A stretch of DNA of 58,410 bases from Bacilli bacterium (GTDB lineage: Bacteria; Bacillota_I; Bacilli_A; RF39; UBA660). Below, in pieces: positions 1-7,711 of this stretch. The notes below the pieces were generated by a model. The model saw only the letters and a program-made list of their open reading frames with translations, did not search any database and was not told the DNA's origin. The DNA is taken from positions 1-58,410 of the forward strand of contig JAFUTO010000034.1 of NCBI GenBank assembly GCA_017484205.1, read 5' to 3'. Position 1 is the stretch's first letter, and every line of letters begins with the position of its first letter. The position numbers and the translations under genes were made by a program.

Positions 1-84
1 GCTTATAAACTTATCAAAAGAATAGAAATACATGAGAATAAAGAAGTTGATATATATTTCAACTTTAATATACTTAATAACTAG
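1..84 (+). CDS. 3' end of a large serine site-specific recombinase (partial)
   Basis: Frame 1 is open from the first base and stops at TAG (82-84). The 27 visible residues include LIKRIEIHENKEVDIYFNFN, which looks like the very C-terminus of large serine recombinases (resolvase/integrase family), where a charged strand is followed by an I.F.F motif. The catalytic resolvase domain and zinc-ribbon domain would lie upstream of the window. Such enzymes integrate and excise phages and conjugative elements and are usually encoded right beside one attachment site. That fits the neighbour, an ftsW fragment starting about 40 bases later. The family call rests on a short tail. Confidence 0.6.
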   Translation, partial: AYKLIKRIEIHENKEVDIYFNFNILNN

Positions 85-99
85 AATAAAATTCTAGTA

Positions 100-125
100 A
101 ATTTTAAATAAAAGTTAATCACCAA
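100..125. other. Putative attachment-site junction of an integrated element in ftsW
   Basis: Reading the ftsW frame upstream from the conserved segment at 129 onwards, similarity to FtsW ends at about 117-125 and an in-frame TAA stands at 105-107. The recombinase stop is at 84. The crossover core therefore probably lies within these bases. The matching half-site and the 5' half of ftsW would be at the far end of the element, outside the window. Inference from the gene boundary; no direct repeat can be checked here. Confidence 0.4.
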
Positions 126-515
126 CGTATTGGCCCAGGTGGTTTACTAGGTATGGGTTTTGGTAATAGTATTCAAAAACATTTTTATCTACCAGAACCA
201 CAAACAGATTTTATCTTTTCTATTATAAGTGAAGAATTTGGGTTTATGGGTGTTTTAGTAGTATCAATACTATTTTTGACACTTATTATAAGTGGATTTA
301 TGATTAGTAGGAAACAAATAGATTTATTTGGTAAATTTTTAAGTTTTGGTATAACATTTCAAATAGCTTTTCAAGCTATATTAAATCTAATGGTTGTAGT
401 AGGATTAATACCTGTAACAGGAGTAACATTGCCTTTCTTAAGTTATGGAGGTAGTTCTTTATTAATTACCTTATGTAGTATAGGTATAGTTTTAAATATT
501 TCAAGACATACATAA
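123..515 (+). pseudogene. ftsW: Beheaded ftsW/rodA-family gene, C-terminal third only
   Basis: SEDS-family (FtsW/RodA/SpoVE) lipid II polymerase fragment. The reading frame is recognisable from about residue RIGPGGL (126-146), through YLPEPQTDFIFSIISEEFG, to the hallmark PLPFLSYGGS-like segment TLPFLSYGGSS near the end. This is the conserved last third of FtsW, including the final membrane helices. The N-terminal two thirds are missing and no ribosome-binding site precedes the internal ATG at 153. A serine recombinase tail lies directly upstream, so the gene was probably split by integration. A complete homologue is present at 30065-31243, which could supply the essential function. A terminator follows at 525-550. 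Confidence 0.75.
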
Positions 516-524
516 ATTATTAAA

Positions 525-550
525 GCACTTCAATATTGAGGTGTTTTTTG
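525..550 (+). terminator. Rho-independent terminator after the ftsW fragment
   Basis: Stem GCACTTCA/TGAGGTGT (525-532 with 537-544, two G-U pairs), ATAT loop, then a T6 run. Confidence 0.7.
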
Positions 551-557
551 ATATAAT
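549..557 (+). promoter_or_regulatory. Extended -10 promoter of the gene at 577
   Basis: TGATATAAT, an exact TGnTATAAT extended -10, begins inside the T-run of the preceding terminator. No good -35 is visible. Confidence 0.6.
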
Positions 558-576
558 GTTTGTATGGAGGGTTATA

Positions 577-1341
577 ATGAATAAAAAAGTTTATGTTACA
601 AAAAATCAAGCTATAGTTGAAGATGAAAATAGAAATGATAGAGAAATTGATAATGTTCATAATTTAAAAAATATATTAATAGAAGAAAATGTGGTTGAAA
701 CTTTAGAAAATAAAAAGCAAGAATTAGAAGATAATATGCCTAAAGATAAGGAAAATTTGGAAGATAGGAAAAAGAAACATAGTATGGTAAAGAAAACATC
801 CACTATATTAGCAGTTGCATTTCCAATAATTATCTTAATTATTAGTAAATTAATACCTGTTTTTGAAAATGCTTATTATCTAGATACAAAAATGATTTTT
901 CTTGAATCCTTATTCTTTGCAGGTGGCTTCTTTGCAATGGCAAATATTAGTATCTTAGCCTCTGATAGTGATTTTATAAAAAAAGAAGAAAAACGTATAA
1001 GAGGTAATGAAGTTATGCTTCAATGTATAGAAAAGGATTTAGTTAAGGAAAAAGAAAAACTAGATAGATTTAACACAGAGAAGGTTTTAGTAGAAGGAAA
1101 AGTTGATAGTATAGAAGTTATCTCTATAGATGATTCACAAATTATGCATGATTTAGAATCAAAATTAAATTTTTACTATAATATGGGATTTAATTATGAT
1201 AGACTTTTAAAATTATATAAGGATGGCGAATTAAGTAACTTATATAAAGATTCAGAATTAGATGAGATAGAAAACTATATTGAGAATCATAATGATGAAA
1301 AAACATTAAAGATGACATATAATAATAGGAATGTAAAGTAA
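577..1341 (+). CDS. Unknown two-helix membrane protein with charged, coiled-coil-like flanks
   Basis: 254 residues from ATG 577. This start is preferred to the upstream GTG at 541 because GGAGG (566-570) is ideally placed for it. I do not recognise the family. Visible: a highly charged N-terminal region (about residues 1-75, rich in Glu/Lys/Asn), two hydrophobic segments (about 80-102 and 112-135), then a Lys/Glu-rich helical region (about 140-185) likely to form a coiled coil, and an acidic C-terminus with a repeated KDGELS/KDSELD motif. It is flanked by its own promoter and a terminator, so it is a single-gene unit. It could be an envelope-anchored scaffold, but that is a guess. Confidence 0.6.
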   Translation: MNKKVYVTKNQAIVEDENRNDREIDNVHNLKNILIEENVVETLENKKQELEDNMPKDKENLEDRKKKHSMVKKTSTILAVAFPIIILIISKLIPVFENAYYLDTKMIFLESLFFAGGFFAMANISILASDSDFIKKEEKRIRGNEVMLQCIEKDLVKEKEKLDRFNTEKVLVEGKVDSIEVISIDDSQIMHDLESKLNFYYNMGFNYDRLLKLYKDGELSNLYKDSELDEIENYIENHNDEKTLKMTYNNRNVK

Positions 1342-1364
1342 GTGTAGATACTTTACATTTTTTG
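1330..1364 (+). terminator. Rho-independent terminator
   Basis: Perfect 11-bp stem AATGTAAAGTA (1330-1340) with TACTTTACATT (1349-1359), then a T-run. It overlaps the end of the preceding gene. Confidence 0.85.
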
Positions 1365-1394
1365 TTGAAACTAATTAATATGTAATGCTATAAT
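1365..1394 (+). promoter_or_regulatory. Sigma-A promoter
   Basis: TTGAAA (1365-1370), 18-base spacer, TATAAT (1389-1394) preceded by TGC, giving an extended -10 as well. It starts immediately after the terminator T-run. Confidence 0.7.
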
Positions 1395-1418
1395 GAATTT
1401 GAAAGGGTGGAGTGTGAT

Positions 1419-1952
1419 ATGTTATATTGTTTAACAGGTTTATTAGGAGCTACTTATGTAGTGCCATCAATAATTGAGTATAGCAAATTAAAAAAAATAA
1501 GGGAGAATACAGAAAAAGAGTGTATACATATTTTAAAATCAACACCAGGTATTGTCTTTAATGATGCAAATGCAAAAGCAATATATGAAACATTTGAAAA
1601 AGCAAGTGGTCTTGCTTACAAAGATGTTATGACTGACTGTTTTATACCATTTGCTAATTTAGTTAGTTTACCTAAATTTATATCTAAGAAAATGGAAAAT
1701 AAATACGCGAAAATTAATGATAAAAATGAATTTGATTATCGTTATGCAATGTATAAGTTAGAAAAGAATAAACTAGTTACTAAAACTGAAAACATTTTAG
1801 AAGATATGTATAGTTATGATTCTTTAGATAATTTAGTAGATTTAGATGAATATGAATGTAGAATCGCAAATGGTGAAAGCGTATATGAGATGAATGAAAA
1901 GCCAAAAACATTGGGTTCAAAGAAAATGAATCATAATAGAAGAATAAGTTAA
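1419..1952 (+). CDS. Unknown protein with an N-terminal membrane segment
   Basis: 177 residues from ATG 1419; AGGGTGG at 1404-1410 sets this start rather than the GTG at 1407. Not recognised. Residues 1-20 are hydrophobic and probably anchor or insert it in the membrane. The rest is soluble, Lys/Glu-rich and mostly helical in appearance, with a Tyr/Asp-rich stretch near 130-145. It is a single-gene unit between a promoter (1365-1394) and a terminator (1951-1974). It has the same style as the preceding gene (unknown, membrane-anchored) but no obvious similarity to it. Confidence 0.55.
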   Translation: MLYCLTGLLGATYVVPSIIEYSKLKKIRENTEKECIHILKSTPGIVFNDANAKAIYETFEKASGLAYKDVMTDCFIPFANLVSLPKFISKKMENKYAKINDKNEFDYRYAMYKLEKNKLVTKTENILEDMYSYDSLDNLVDLDEYECRIANGESVYEMNEKPKTLGSKKMNHNRRIS

Positions 1953-1974
1953 GTAGATTTTATATCTACTTTTT
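1951..1974 (+). terminator. Terminator fused to the next promoter
   Basis: AAGTAGAT (1951-1958) pairs with ATCTACTT (1964-1971), followed by T4. The next extended -10, TGTTATAAT (1974-1982), starts on its last T. Confidence 0.8.
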
Positions 1975-1982
1975 GTTATAAT
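1974..1982 (+). promoter_or_regulatory. Extended -10 promoter of the HD-domain gene
   Basis: TGTTATAAT matches TGnTATAAT exactly and abuts the terminator T-run. Confidence 0.6.
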
Positions 1983-2005
1983 ATAAACCTAACTGAGGTG
2001 ATATT

Positions 2006-2569
2006 ATGGATATCGCATTGTTAATTGAAATACTTTTAAAGGATAATCCAAGTGTTTATATTAAAGAAAATGAAGAATATATATTTAGTCTTATACCTGA
2101 ACTAAAAAAGAGTAAAGGTTTTGATCAAAATAATCCTTGGCATATATATGATGTATATGAACACATTCTTCATGTTGTAGATGGAGTACCTAATGATATT
2201 GTTTTAAGAATGGCCGCGTTATTTCATGACGTTGGTAAACCATATACATATCTAAAAGATGAAAAGGGTGTTGGCCATTTTCCAAAACATTGGATTAAAT
2301 CAAAGGAAATATTTTTAAAATTTGCATCTATCCATAACTTAGATGATGAATTAGTTGAGAAAATATCAACTTTAATTTATTATCATGATTTATCTTTAAA
2401 AATAGATGATAAAGAATTAGAAAGATTAGTAAATATAATTGGAGTAGAAAACATGCCATTATTATTCCAATTAAAAAGAGCAGATTTACTTGCTCAATCA
2501 GAAAAATACCATTATATATTAGAAGACTATAATAAAGCAGAAGATAAAGTTAAGAAATTTATGTTATAA
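2006..2569 (+). CDS. HD-domain phosphohydrolase, CCA-enzyme-like HD subdomain
   Basis: 187 residues; RBS TGAGGTGATATT precedes ATG 2006. The HD signature is clear: an early His (YEHILHV), the paired metal ligands ALFHDVGKP, then GHFPKHW and a late Asp in KRADLLAQ. The order HDIGKP followed by GHF..H..S resembles the HD domain found in tRNA CCA-adding enzymes and related stand-alone HD proteins, which hydrolyse phosphoesters or cyclic nucleotides using metal. There is no nucleotidyltransferase domain, so this is an HD-only protein with unknown substrate. The three genes after it run in the same direction with short gaps. Confidence 0.8.
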   Translation: MDIALLIEILLKDNPSVYIKENEEYIFSLIPELKKSKGFDQNNPWHIYDVYEHILHVVDGVPNDIVLRMAALFHDVGKPYTYLKDEKGVGHFPKHWIKSKEIFLKFASIHNLDDELVEKISTLIYYHDLSLKIDDKELERLVNIIGVENMPLLFQLKRADLLAQSEKYHYILEDYNKAEDKVKKFML

Positions 2570-2585
2570 TTGATATGGTGATTAT

Positions 2586-2780
2586 ATGAAAGATAAGATT
2601 ATTGAAGATATTACATTTATTATAATTATATATATTATCTTTTTTGTCTTTGCATTATTAGCTAGATATTGGATGCATATTCCATTGACTTCTAAAATGG
2701 TAGTCCTGCTTCCATTAATCATAGATATATCACTACTTATAATAATAAAAATTGTTAGGATATTTAAAAAGGAAGAATAA
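2586..2780 (+). CDS. Small two-helix membrane protein, unknown
   Basis: 64 residues, with GGTGATT just before ATG 2586. Two hydrophobic helices (about residues 8-27 and 35-57) with a short linker containing RYWMHIPLTSKM, and a basic/acidic tail. It sits 17 bases after the HD gene, and an extended -10-like TGTTATAAT lies in the last codons of that gene. It ends 3 bases before the GNAT gene, so the two are probably co-transcribed and translationally linked. Function unknown. Confidence 0.55.
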   Translation: MKDKIIEDITFIIIIYIIFFVFALLARYWMHIPLTSKMVVLLPLIIDISLLIIIKIVRIFKKEE

Positions 2781-2783
2781 ACT

Positions 2784-3233
2784 ATGTTAAAAATATATAA
2801 TTTAAAGGATAAAAAAGAATATATTGATGAAGTTGCTATTTTAACTCAAAAGGAATGGGGAAAGTTAGATAATTTTGAAGAAAGAATAGCAAAGAAAGTA
2901 GAAAAAATTAATAAACTATTAAATACTAAAGATTATGTTAAATTAGTATTACTTGATGATAGTATATTAATAGGATTTATATCAATATTTCCTAATGATG
3001 GTGAAGAGTATAAGGAACTCACGCCTTGGTATGCAACAATGTATGTTAAGAAAGAATATAGGGGATTAGGATATTCTAAATTGTTAAATGATGCTATTTT
3101 AAAAGAAGCGAAAAAATTAGGATATAAAAAAATATATTTAAAGACAAACTTGGTAGATTATTATGAAAAGTTTGGTGCTAAATATATTGACAATTTAAAA
3201 AATGGGGAAAAATTATACTATATAGATTTATAA
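2784..3233 (+). CDS. GNAT-family N-acetyltransferase
   Basis: 149 residues. The central strand MYVKKEYRGLGYSKLLNDAI carries the GNAT acetyl-CoA motif A (R/Q-x-x-G-x-G/A as YRGLGYS, about residues 93-100), followed by the helix and KKIYLKTNLVDYYEKFGAKY, the usual motif B region with Tyr and F-G-A. Such enzymes move an acetyl group from acetyl-CoA to an amine; the acceptor cannot be told from sequence. It directly follows the small membrane protein, in a probable two-gene unit. Confidence 0.85.
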   Translation: MLKIYNLKDKKEYIDEVAILTQKEWGKLDNFEERIAKKVEKINKLLNTKDYVKLVLLDDSILIGFISIFPNDGEEYKELTPWYATMYVKKEYRGLGYSKLLNDAILKEAKKLGYKKIYLKTNLVDYYEKFGAKYIDNLKNGEKLYYIDL

Positions 3234-3238
3234 AATAA

Positions 3239-3247
3239 TGATATAAT
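3239..3247 (+). promoter_or_regulatory. Extended -10 promoter of trpS
   Basis: TGATATAAT is an exact extended -10, 18 bases before the trpS start. No T-box leader (GGGTGGNACC) is visible, so trpS seems not to be tRNA-regulated here. Confidence 0.6.
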
Positions 3248-3265
3248 ATTATTTAGGTGATTAAT

Positions 3266-4246
3266 ATGAAACGAATATTAACAGGTATTAAACCAACAGG
3301 TGAAATAACTTTAGGAAATTATATAGGCGCGATTAAGCAAATGGTAAATATGCAAGATGAATATGAGACATATTTATTCGTTGCTGATTTACATGCTCTT
3401 ACAGTACCACAAGATCCAAAGGAATTGCATGATAGAATCAAAAGATTTGTTGCTATGTATATCGCGTGTGGTATGGATCCTAACAAATGTACAATATATA
3501 TTCAATCAGAAAATGTTTATATACCAGCAATGTCATATTTATTAGAATGTACAACTAGTTATGGTGAAGCATCAAGAATGATTCAATTCAAAGAAAAGAG
3601 CAAAGAAAATAAAAACTTTTCAGTAGGATTACTTACATATCCAGTATTAATGGCTGTAGATATATTATATTGTGATGCTGATTATGTACCAGTTGGTATA
3701 GATCAAAAACAACATGTTGAACTTGCTCGTGATATAGCTATTAGGTTTAATTCTAGATATGGTGATACATTTAACATACCAGAACCATTAGTAACTAGTG
3801 TAGGAACTAAGATTAAAGATTTAAAAGATCCATCTAAAAAGATGAGTAAAACAGAAGATAGTCCTACAGGAGTAATTAGTATGTATGATACTAAAGAAGA
3901 GATAACTAAAAAGATTATGGGTGCTACTACTGATAGTGATAATACTATTAAATTTGATCCAGATAATAAACCTGGAATTTCTAACTTACTTAATATTGCG
4001 TCTTCACTATCTGGAAGAAAGATAGAAGAAATAGAACAAGAATTTGCAAGATCTGGTTATGGTGATTTTAAAAAATATGTCGCTAGTGTAGTTGTAGAAA
4101 AACTAGGAGAAATTCAAGATAAGTATAATAAATTAATTAATAGTGATGAATTAAATAAGATACTTGACGAAGGAAAAACAAAGACAGAAAAACTAGCTAA
4201 AGAAAAATATGAACTTATGAAACAAAGAATGGGCGTTATAAGATAG
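3266..4246 (+). CDS. trpS: Tryptophanyl-tRNA synthetase
   Basis: 326 residues from ATG 3266 (TTAGGTG eight bases upstream; the in-frame GTG at 3257 is part of that RBS). Class I synthetase that attaches tryptophan to tRNA-Trp. The HIGH-like motif is TGEITLGNYIGA (residues 10-21), and the KMSKS-like loop is KKMSKTEDSPTGVI (about 191-204), with Thr in place of the final Ser. The Rossmann-fold helices and the DILYCDADYVPVGIDQKQHVELARD block typical of bacterial TrpRS are present. Length is normal for the family. A terminator overlaps its stop codon. Confidence 0.95.
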   Translation: MKRILTGIKPTGEITLGNYIGAIKQMVNMQDEYETYLFVADLHALTVPQDPKELHDRIKRFVAMYIACGMDPNKCTIYIQSENVYIPAMSYLLECTTSYGEASRMIQFKEKSKENKNFSVGLLTYPVLMAVDILYCDADYVPVGIDQKQHVELARDIAIRFNSRYGDTFNIPEPLVTSVGTKIKDLKDPSKKMSKTEDSPTGVISMYDTKEEITKKIMGATTDSDNTIKFDPDNKPGISNLLNIASSLSGRKIEEIEQEFARSGYGDFKKYVASVVVEKLGEIQDKYNKLINSDELNKILDEGKTKTEKLAKEKYELMKQRMGVIR

Positions 4247-4264
4247 AGAAATCTATCTTTTTTT
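4241..4264 (+). terminator. Terminator after trpS
   Basis: AGATAGA (4241-4247) pairs with TCTATCT (4252-4258); an unbroken T-run follows to 4264. Confidence 0.8.
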
Positions 4265-4324
4265 GTCAATTTGACAAAACTAAAAAAGTAATTATAATAA
4301 GTGATAATTTAACAGGAGGGGTTT

Positions 4325-5461
4325 ATGGTTAGTAATATACTATCGGTATTTATTTATATACTTATGGTTTTGCCTTCGTTAGTATATAAATTAATGTTAA
4401 AAATTAATAATAAGAAGATATGGCTTATATCAGAAGGAAAAGAAAAGGCAAGGGATAATGGGTATTATTTGTTTAGATATATAAGACAAAAATATCCTAA
4501 TGATTTTGTTTATTATGCTATTGATATTAAGTCCAAGGATTATGCTAAAGTATCAAAATTAGGAAATGTAGTTAAATATGGTAGTTTAAAACATTATCTA
4601 TATTATATGGTAGCAGTCAATATAAGTACAGAAGATTTCAGTTGCCCATCACCTATATTTAAGTTTTTGCATATGTATTTAAATTTATATAACAAAAGAG
4701 TATTCTTACAAAGAGGTATAACAAAAGATAATATAAAATCATTACATTATAATAAAACTAAATATAAATTATTTGTATGTGGAGCTGAAAAAGAATATGA
4801 ATTTATTAAAGATAATTTTAATTATCCTGAATCAAATGTAAAATTATTAGGGTTACCTAGATTTGATGAATTATATAATATAGAAACAAGTGATAAAAAA
4901 ATTTTAATAATGCCTACATATAGAAATTATATAGGTAAAAGAAATTTTGAAAATACAACTTTTTATAAAAAATGGAACTCTTTATTAAATAATGATAAAT
5001 TAATAAAATATATAGAAAACAATGATATTAAAATATATTTTTATGGACATGATAAATTAAACAAATATATTGATAAGTTTAATAGTACTTCTAATAATAT
5101 AATTATTGTAAAAGACGATAGAATCAACGAACTAATAAAAGAGTCAGCCTTATTAGTAACTGATTATTCTAGTGTATATATGGATTTTGCATATATGTTT
5201 AAACCAGTTATTTATTATCAGTTTGACTATAAATTATATAGAGATAGTGGATTTAAAGAGGGATACTTTAGATACTCTAAAGATGCATTTGGGAAAATTA
5301 TATTAGATGAAGAAGATGTGGTAAATAAAATTATTGCATATATAGAAATGAATTATAAGATAGAAAAAATATATGCGGATAGAATAAATGAATTTTTTAA
5401 AGATAAAGATAAGTTAAATACTGAAAGAGTTTATAATGCTATAAAGGAAATGGGGGATTAA
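4325..5461 (+). CDS. CDP-glycerol glycerophosphotransferase (TagF/TagB-like)
   Basis: 378 residues; RBS AGGAGGGG before ATG 4325. Peripheral membrane enzyme family that adds glycerol phosphate from CDP-glycerol to teichoic acid or capsule precursors. A hydrophobic N-terminus (residues 1-27) probably touches the membrane. Family landmarks are present: LLGLPRFDELYN, the strand with ILIMPTYRNYIG, IYFYGHDKLNKYI, and the C-terminal active-site block ALLVTDYSSVYMDFAYMFK followed by PVIYYQFD. It is shorter than TagF but close to TagB-type enzymes, so single-unit priming rather than polymerisation is possible. It begins a tight cluster with the Wzz/kinase and phosphatase genes (1-base and overlapping spacing). 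Confidence 0.85.
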   Translation: MVSNILSVFIYILMVLPSLVYKLMLKINNKKIWLISEGKEKARDNGYYLFRYIRQKYPNDFVYYAIDIKSKDYAKVSKLGNVVKYGSLKHYLYYMVAVNISTEDFSCPSPIFKFLHMYLNLYNKRVFLQRGITKDNIKSLHYNKTKYKLFVCGAEKEYEFIKDNFNYPESNVKLLGLPRFDELYNIETSDKKILIMPTYRNYIGKRNFENTTFYKKWNSLLNNDKLIKYIENNDIKIYFYGHDKLNKYIDKFNSTSNNIIIVKDDRINELIKESALLVTDYSSVYMDFAYMFKPVIYYQFDYKLYRDSGFKEGYFRYSKDAFGKIILDEEDVVNKIIAYIEMNYKIEKIYADRINEFFKDKDKLNTERVYNAIKEMGD

Positions 5462-5462
5462 T

Positions 5463-6875
5463 ATGGAAGAAGAATTAAATATATCTAATTTGATAGATTC
5501 AATTAAAAAATGGTTTTTTCTTATTCTATTATTGATGATAATTGGTGGTGGTATTGCCATAATTTATAATTATGGTGCACCAGTAAAATATCAAAGTAAA
5601 TCTACTCTTTATGTAGAACCTAGTGTTACATCAAGTGTAGTAGATTATCAAGGTATCTTAACAAACCAAAAGATGGTTAAAACTTATGCTGAGATAATAA
5701 AAAGTAGAAGAATTGTTAATAAGGTTATCGAAGCACTAAATCTTAACCTAACATATGAAGAATTATTATCTGAAGTATCTGTTACTAGTGAGACTGATAC
5801 CCAAATAATTACAATAATTATTAAAGATAGTAATAGTACACGTGCTGCAAACATAGCTAATACTTTTGCAGAAATATTAATAAGCGATTTAGCTGAATCT
5901 ATGGACATTACTAATATTAAAGTTATAGATGAAGCAATAGCTACAAATATACAGGTAGAACCCAAGAAAACTTTAAATATCATTATTGGTATTATGGGTG
6001 GTTGCATGGTAGGACTATTATTTACATTTATTTTAGAATCAATGGATAATAAAATTAAGACACATGATGATATCAAAAAGTATTTAAAGATTAAAACATT
6101 AGGTATAGTTCCACTTAATTCAATAGATAGTGAAATTAAGTCTAAAAAGAAAAAGAAGAAAAAATATTTAAAAATAACAGAAACTAGTAAGGCAAATATT
6201 AAAATACTAACTGATCCTAATAGTATTGTATCTGAATCAATAAGGATGATTAGAACAAATCTTGATTTTGCCGATTTAAAATTGATTAATGTAACATCAA
6301 CAATGCCTTCTGAAGGTAAATCAGAATTTATAACAAATATAGCAGTTTCATTTGCGATGCTTGATAAAAAGGTATTAGTAGTAGATTGTGACTTAAGAAA
6401 GCCTAAAGTACACCGTAACTTTGGAAAACAAAGAGGTACAGGAGTATCTGATATATTATTATCCAAAGGTGCATTGAATTATAGAAGTGCTTTACAAAGA
6501 TTTGAAAGTAATGATGTTTATGTAGACATATTAAGCGCTGGGTCAATGGTGTCAAATCCATCAGAATTAATTAATAGTACTGGATTTGCTAATTTATTAA
6601 GAGAGTTAAGGGATGATTATGATTTAGTTCTTCTTGACTGCCCACCTATATCAAATCTTACAGATGGTGTTTTAGTTTCAAAACTTGCAGATGGTACAGT
6701 ATATGTTATTGAATCTAATAGACTTGACTATACATTAGTATCTAATTGTATCGATGATTTACAAAGTAATAAAGCATTTATATTAGGTGCGATTCTTACT
6801 AAAGTAGATGTTAAAAAAGAGAAAAAAATATATGGATATAAATATGACTACTATTATTCAAATTATAATAAATGA
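5463..6875 (+). CDS. Fused polysaccharide co-polymerase and BY-type tyrosine autokinase
   Basis: 470 residues starting two bases after the TagF-like gene. The N-terminal half is a Wzz/CpsC chain-length domain with membrane helices at about 16-34 and 170-190. A basic linker (KSKKKKKKK, about 223-233) leads into the CpsD/EpsB-type kinase: Walker A TMPSEGKSEF (Ser where most have Gly-Glu-Gly), Walker A' VVDCDLRKPKVHRNF, Walker B LVLLDCPP. The C-terminus ends in a Tyr cluster, YGYKYDYYYSNY, the usual autophosphorylation site. In many Gram-positives the two halves are separate proteins; here they are fused as in proteobacterial Wzc. It controls export and length of the polymer and is reset by the downstream phosphatase, whose start overlaps its stop (ATGA). 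Confidence 0.92.
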   Translation: MEEELNISNLIDSIKKWFFLILLLMIIGGGIAIIYNYGAPVKYQSKSTLYVEPSVTSSVVDYQGILTNQKMVKTYAEIIKSRRIVNKVIEALNLNLTYEELLSEVSVTSETDTQIITIIIKDSNSTRAANIANTFAEILISDLAESMDITNIKVIDEAIATNIQVEPKKTLNIIIGIMGGCMVGLLFTFILESMDNKIKTHDDIKKYLKIKTLGIVPLNSIDSEIKSKKKKKKKYLKITETSKANIKILTDPNSIVSESIRMIRTNLDFADLKLINVTSTMPSEGKSEFITNIAVSFAMLDKKVLVVDCDLRKPKVHRNFGKQRGTGVSDILLSKGALNYRSALQRFESNDVYVDILSAGSMVSNPSELINSTGFANLLRELRDDYDLVLLDCPPISNLTDGVLVSKLADGTVYVIESNRLDYTLVSNCIDDLQSNKAFILGAILTKVDVKKEKKIYGYKYDYYYSNYNK

Positions 6876-7579
6876 TAGATATTCATTCTCATATAATATT
6901 TGATGTAGATGATGGTTCTAAAACTTTAGAACAATCAATAAAATATTTAGAAGAAATAAAAAAAGTAGGAATAAAAAAAGTAGTCTGTACTCCACATATT
7001 AAAAATCAAAATGATGAAAAATTAAGAAAAATAGATATTAATTATAAAATTTTAAAAGAAGAAGCTAATAAAAGGGGTATAGAGTTATATTTAGGTAATG
7101 AGATTATGTATTCTGAAAAAATAATAACATTACTTAATAATGAAAATATACATACATTAAATAATACAAAATATATTTTAGTAGAATTTAAACGTAATGA
7201 AAATATGGATGAAGAATCTATTATAACAATATTCGAAAAAATAATTGATGCTGGTTATAATCCTATTCTCGCACATCCAGAATTATATCGTCATTATAGA
7301 CATATTGATTTCGTAGAAAAATTAAGAGCTATTGGTGTTATTATTCAAATAGATGCAACGAGTGTTTTAGCTTCTTCACCATTTAATATTTATATTTATA
7401 CTCATAAATTACTTAAGAATTGTCTAGTGGATATAGTCGCAAGTGATTCACATTGTACTAGAAAAAGAAATTTTAAATCATTATCAAAAGCATATAAAAA
7501 ACTAAAAAGAAAATATGGAGATTATGCTGATATAATGTTTAAAGAAAATCCAGAAGCAGTGACTAAAAAAAGTGTATAA
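6872..7579 (+). CDS. CpsB/YwqE-type protein-tyrosine phosphatase (PHP family)
   Basis: 235 residues; ATG overlaps the TGA of the kinase gene (ATGA), showing translational coupling. Metal-dependent PHP-fold phosphatase that removes phosphate from the BY-kinase Tyr cluster. Signatures: MIDIHSHIIFDVDDGSK with the metal ligands D-H-S-H at the N-terminus, VVCTPHIKN, ILAHPELYRHY, and the final VASDSHCTRKRN. Length and motif order match CpsB/CapC/YwqE. Together with the two preceding genes it forms a regulated polymer-export operon. Confidence 0.93.
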   Translation: MIDIHSHIIFDVDDGSKTLEQSIKYLEEIKKVGIKKVVCTPHIKNQNDEKLRKIDINYKILKEEANKRGIELYLGNEIMYSEKIITLLNNENIHTLNNTKYILVEFKRNENMDEESIITIFEKIIDAGYNPILAHPELYRHYRHIDFVEKLRAIGVIIQIDATSVLASSPFNIYIYTHKLLKNCLVDIVASDSHCTRKRNFKSLSKAYKKLKRKYGDYADIMFKENPEAVTKKSV

Positions 7580-7606
7580 TATATAAAAAAATTCATATAA
7601 TAATAA

Positions 7607-7642
7607 TGGAGATAATTAACTATGTAGTGTTAATTATTTCCA
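7607..7642 (+). other. Long 14-bp hairpin in the 3' region of the polysaccharide operon
   Basis: TGGAGATAATTAAC (7607-7620) pairs with GTTAATTATTTCCA (7629-7642), one G-U pair, 8-base loop, no T-run. It sits just before the terminator hairpin and could be an mRNA-stabilising structure. Confidence 0.5.
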
Positions 7643-7643
7643 T

Positions 7644-7675
7644 AAGAACTTAATCATTTGGATTAAGTTCTTTTT
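7644..7675 (+). terminator. Terminator of the polysaccharide operon
   Basis: Perfect 12-bp stem AAGAACTTAATC (7644-7655) with GATTAAGTTCTT (7661-7672), then a T-run. Confidence 0.9.
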
Positions 7676-7676
7676 G

Positions 7677-7705
7677 TTGAATTTAGTAAAGTGTTATGGT
7701 AAAAT
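7677..7705 (+). promoter_or_regulatory. Promoter giving an apparently leaderless mRNA
   Basis: TTGAAT (7677-7682), 17-base spacer, TAAAAT (7700-7705) with TGG in front. The ATG of the deacetylase is at 7712, only six bases after the -10, so transcription should start at or next to the start codon. No ribosome-binding site lies between them. Confidence 0.65.
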
Positions 7706-7711
7706 ATAAGT

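Noticed and set aside
3190..3265. T-box riboswitch before trpS
   Set aside because: Only ~20 bases separate promoter and start codon; no specifier stem or GGGTGGNACC.
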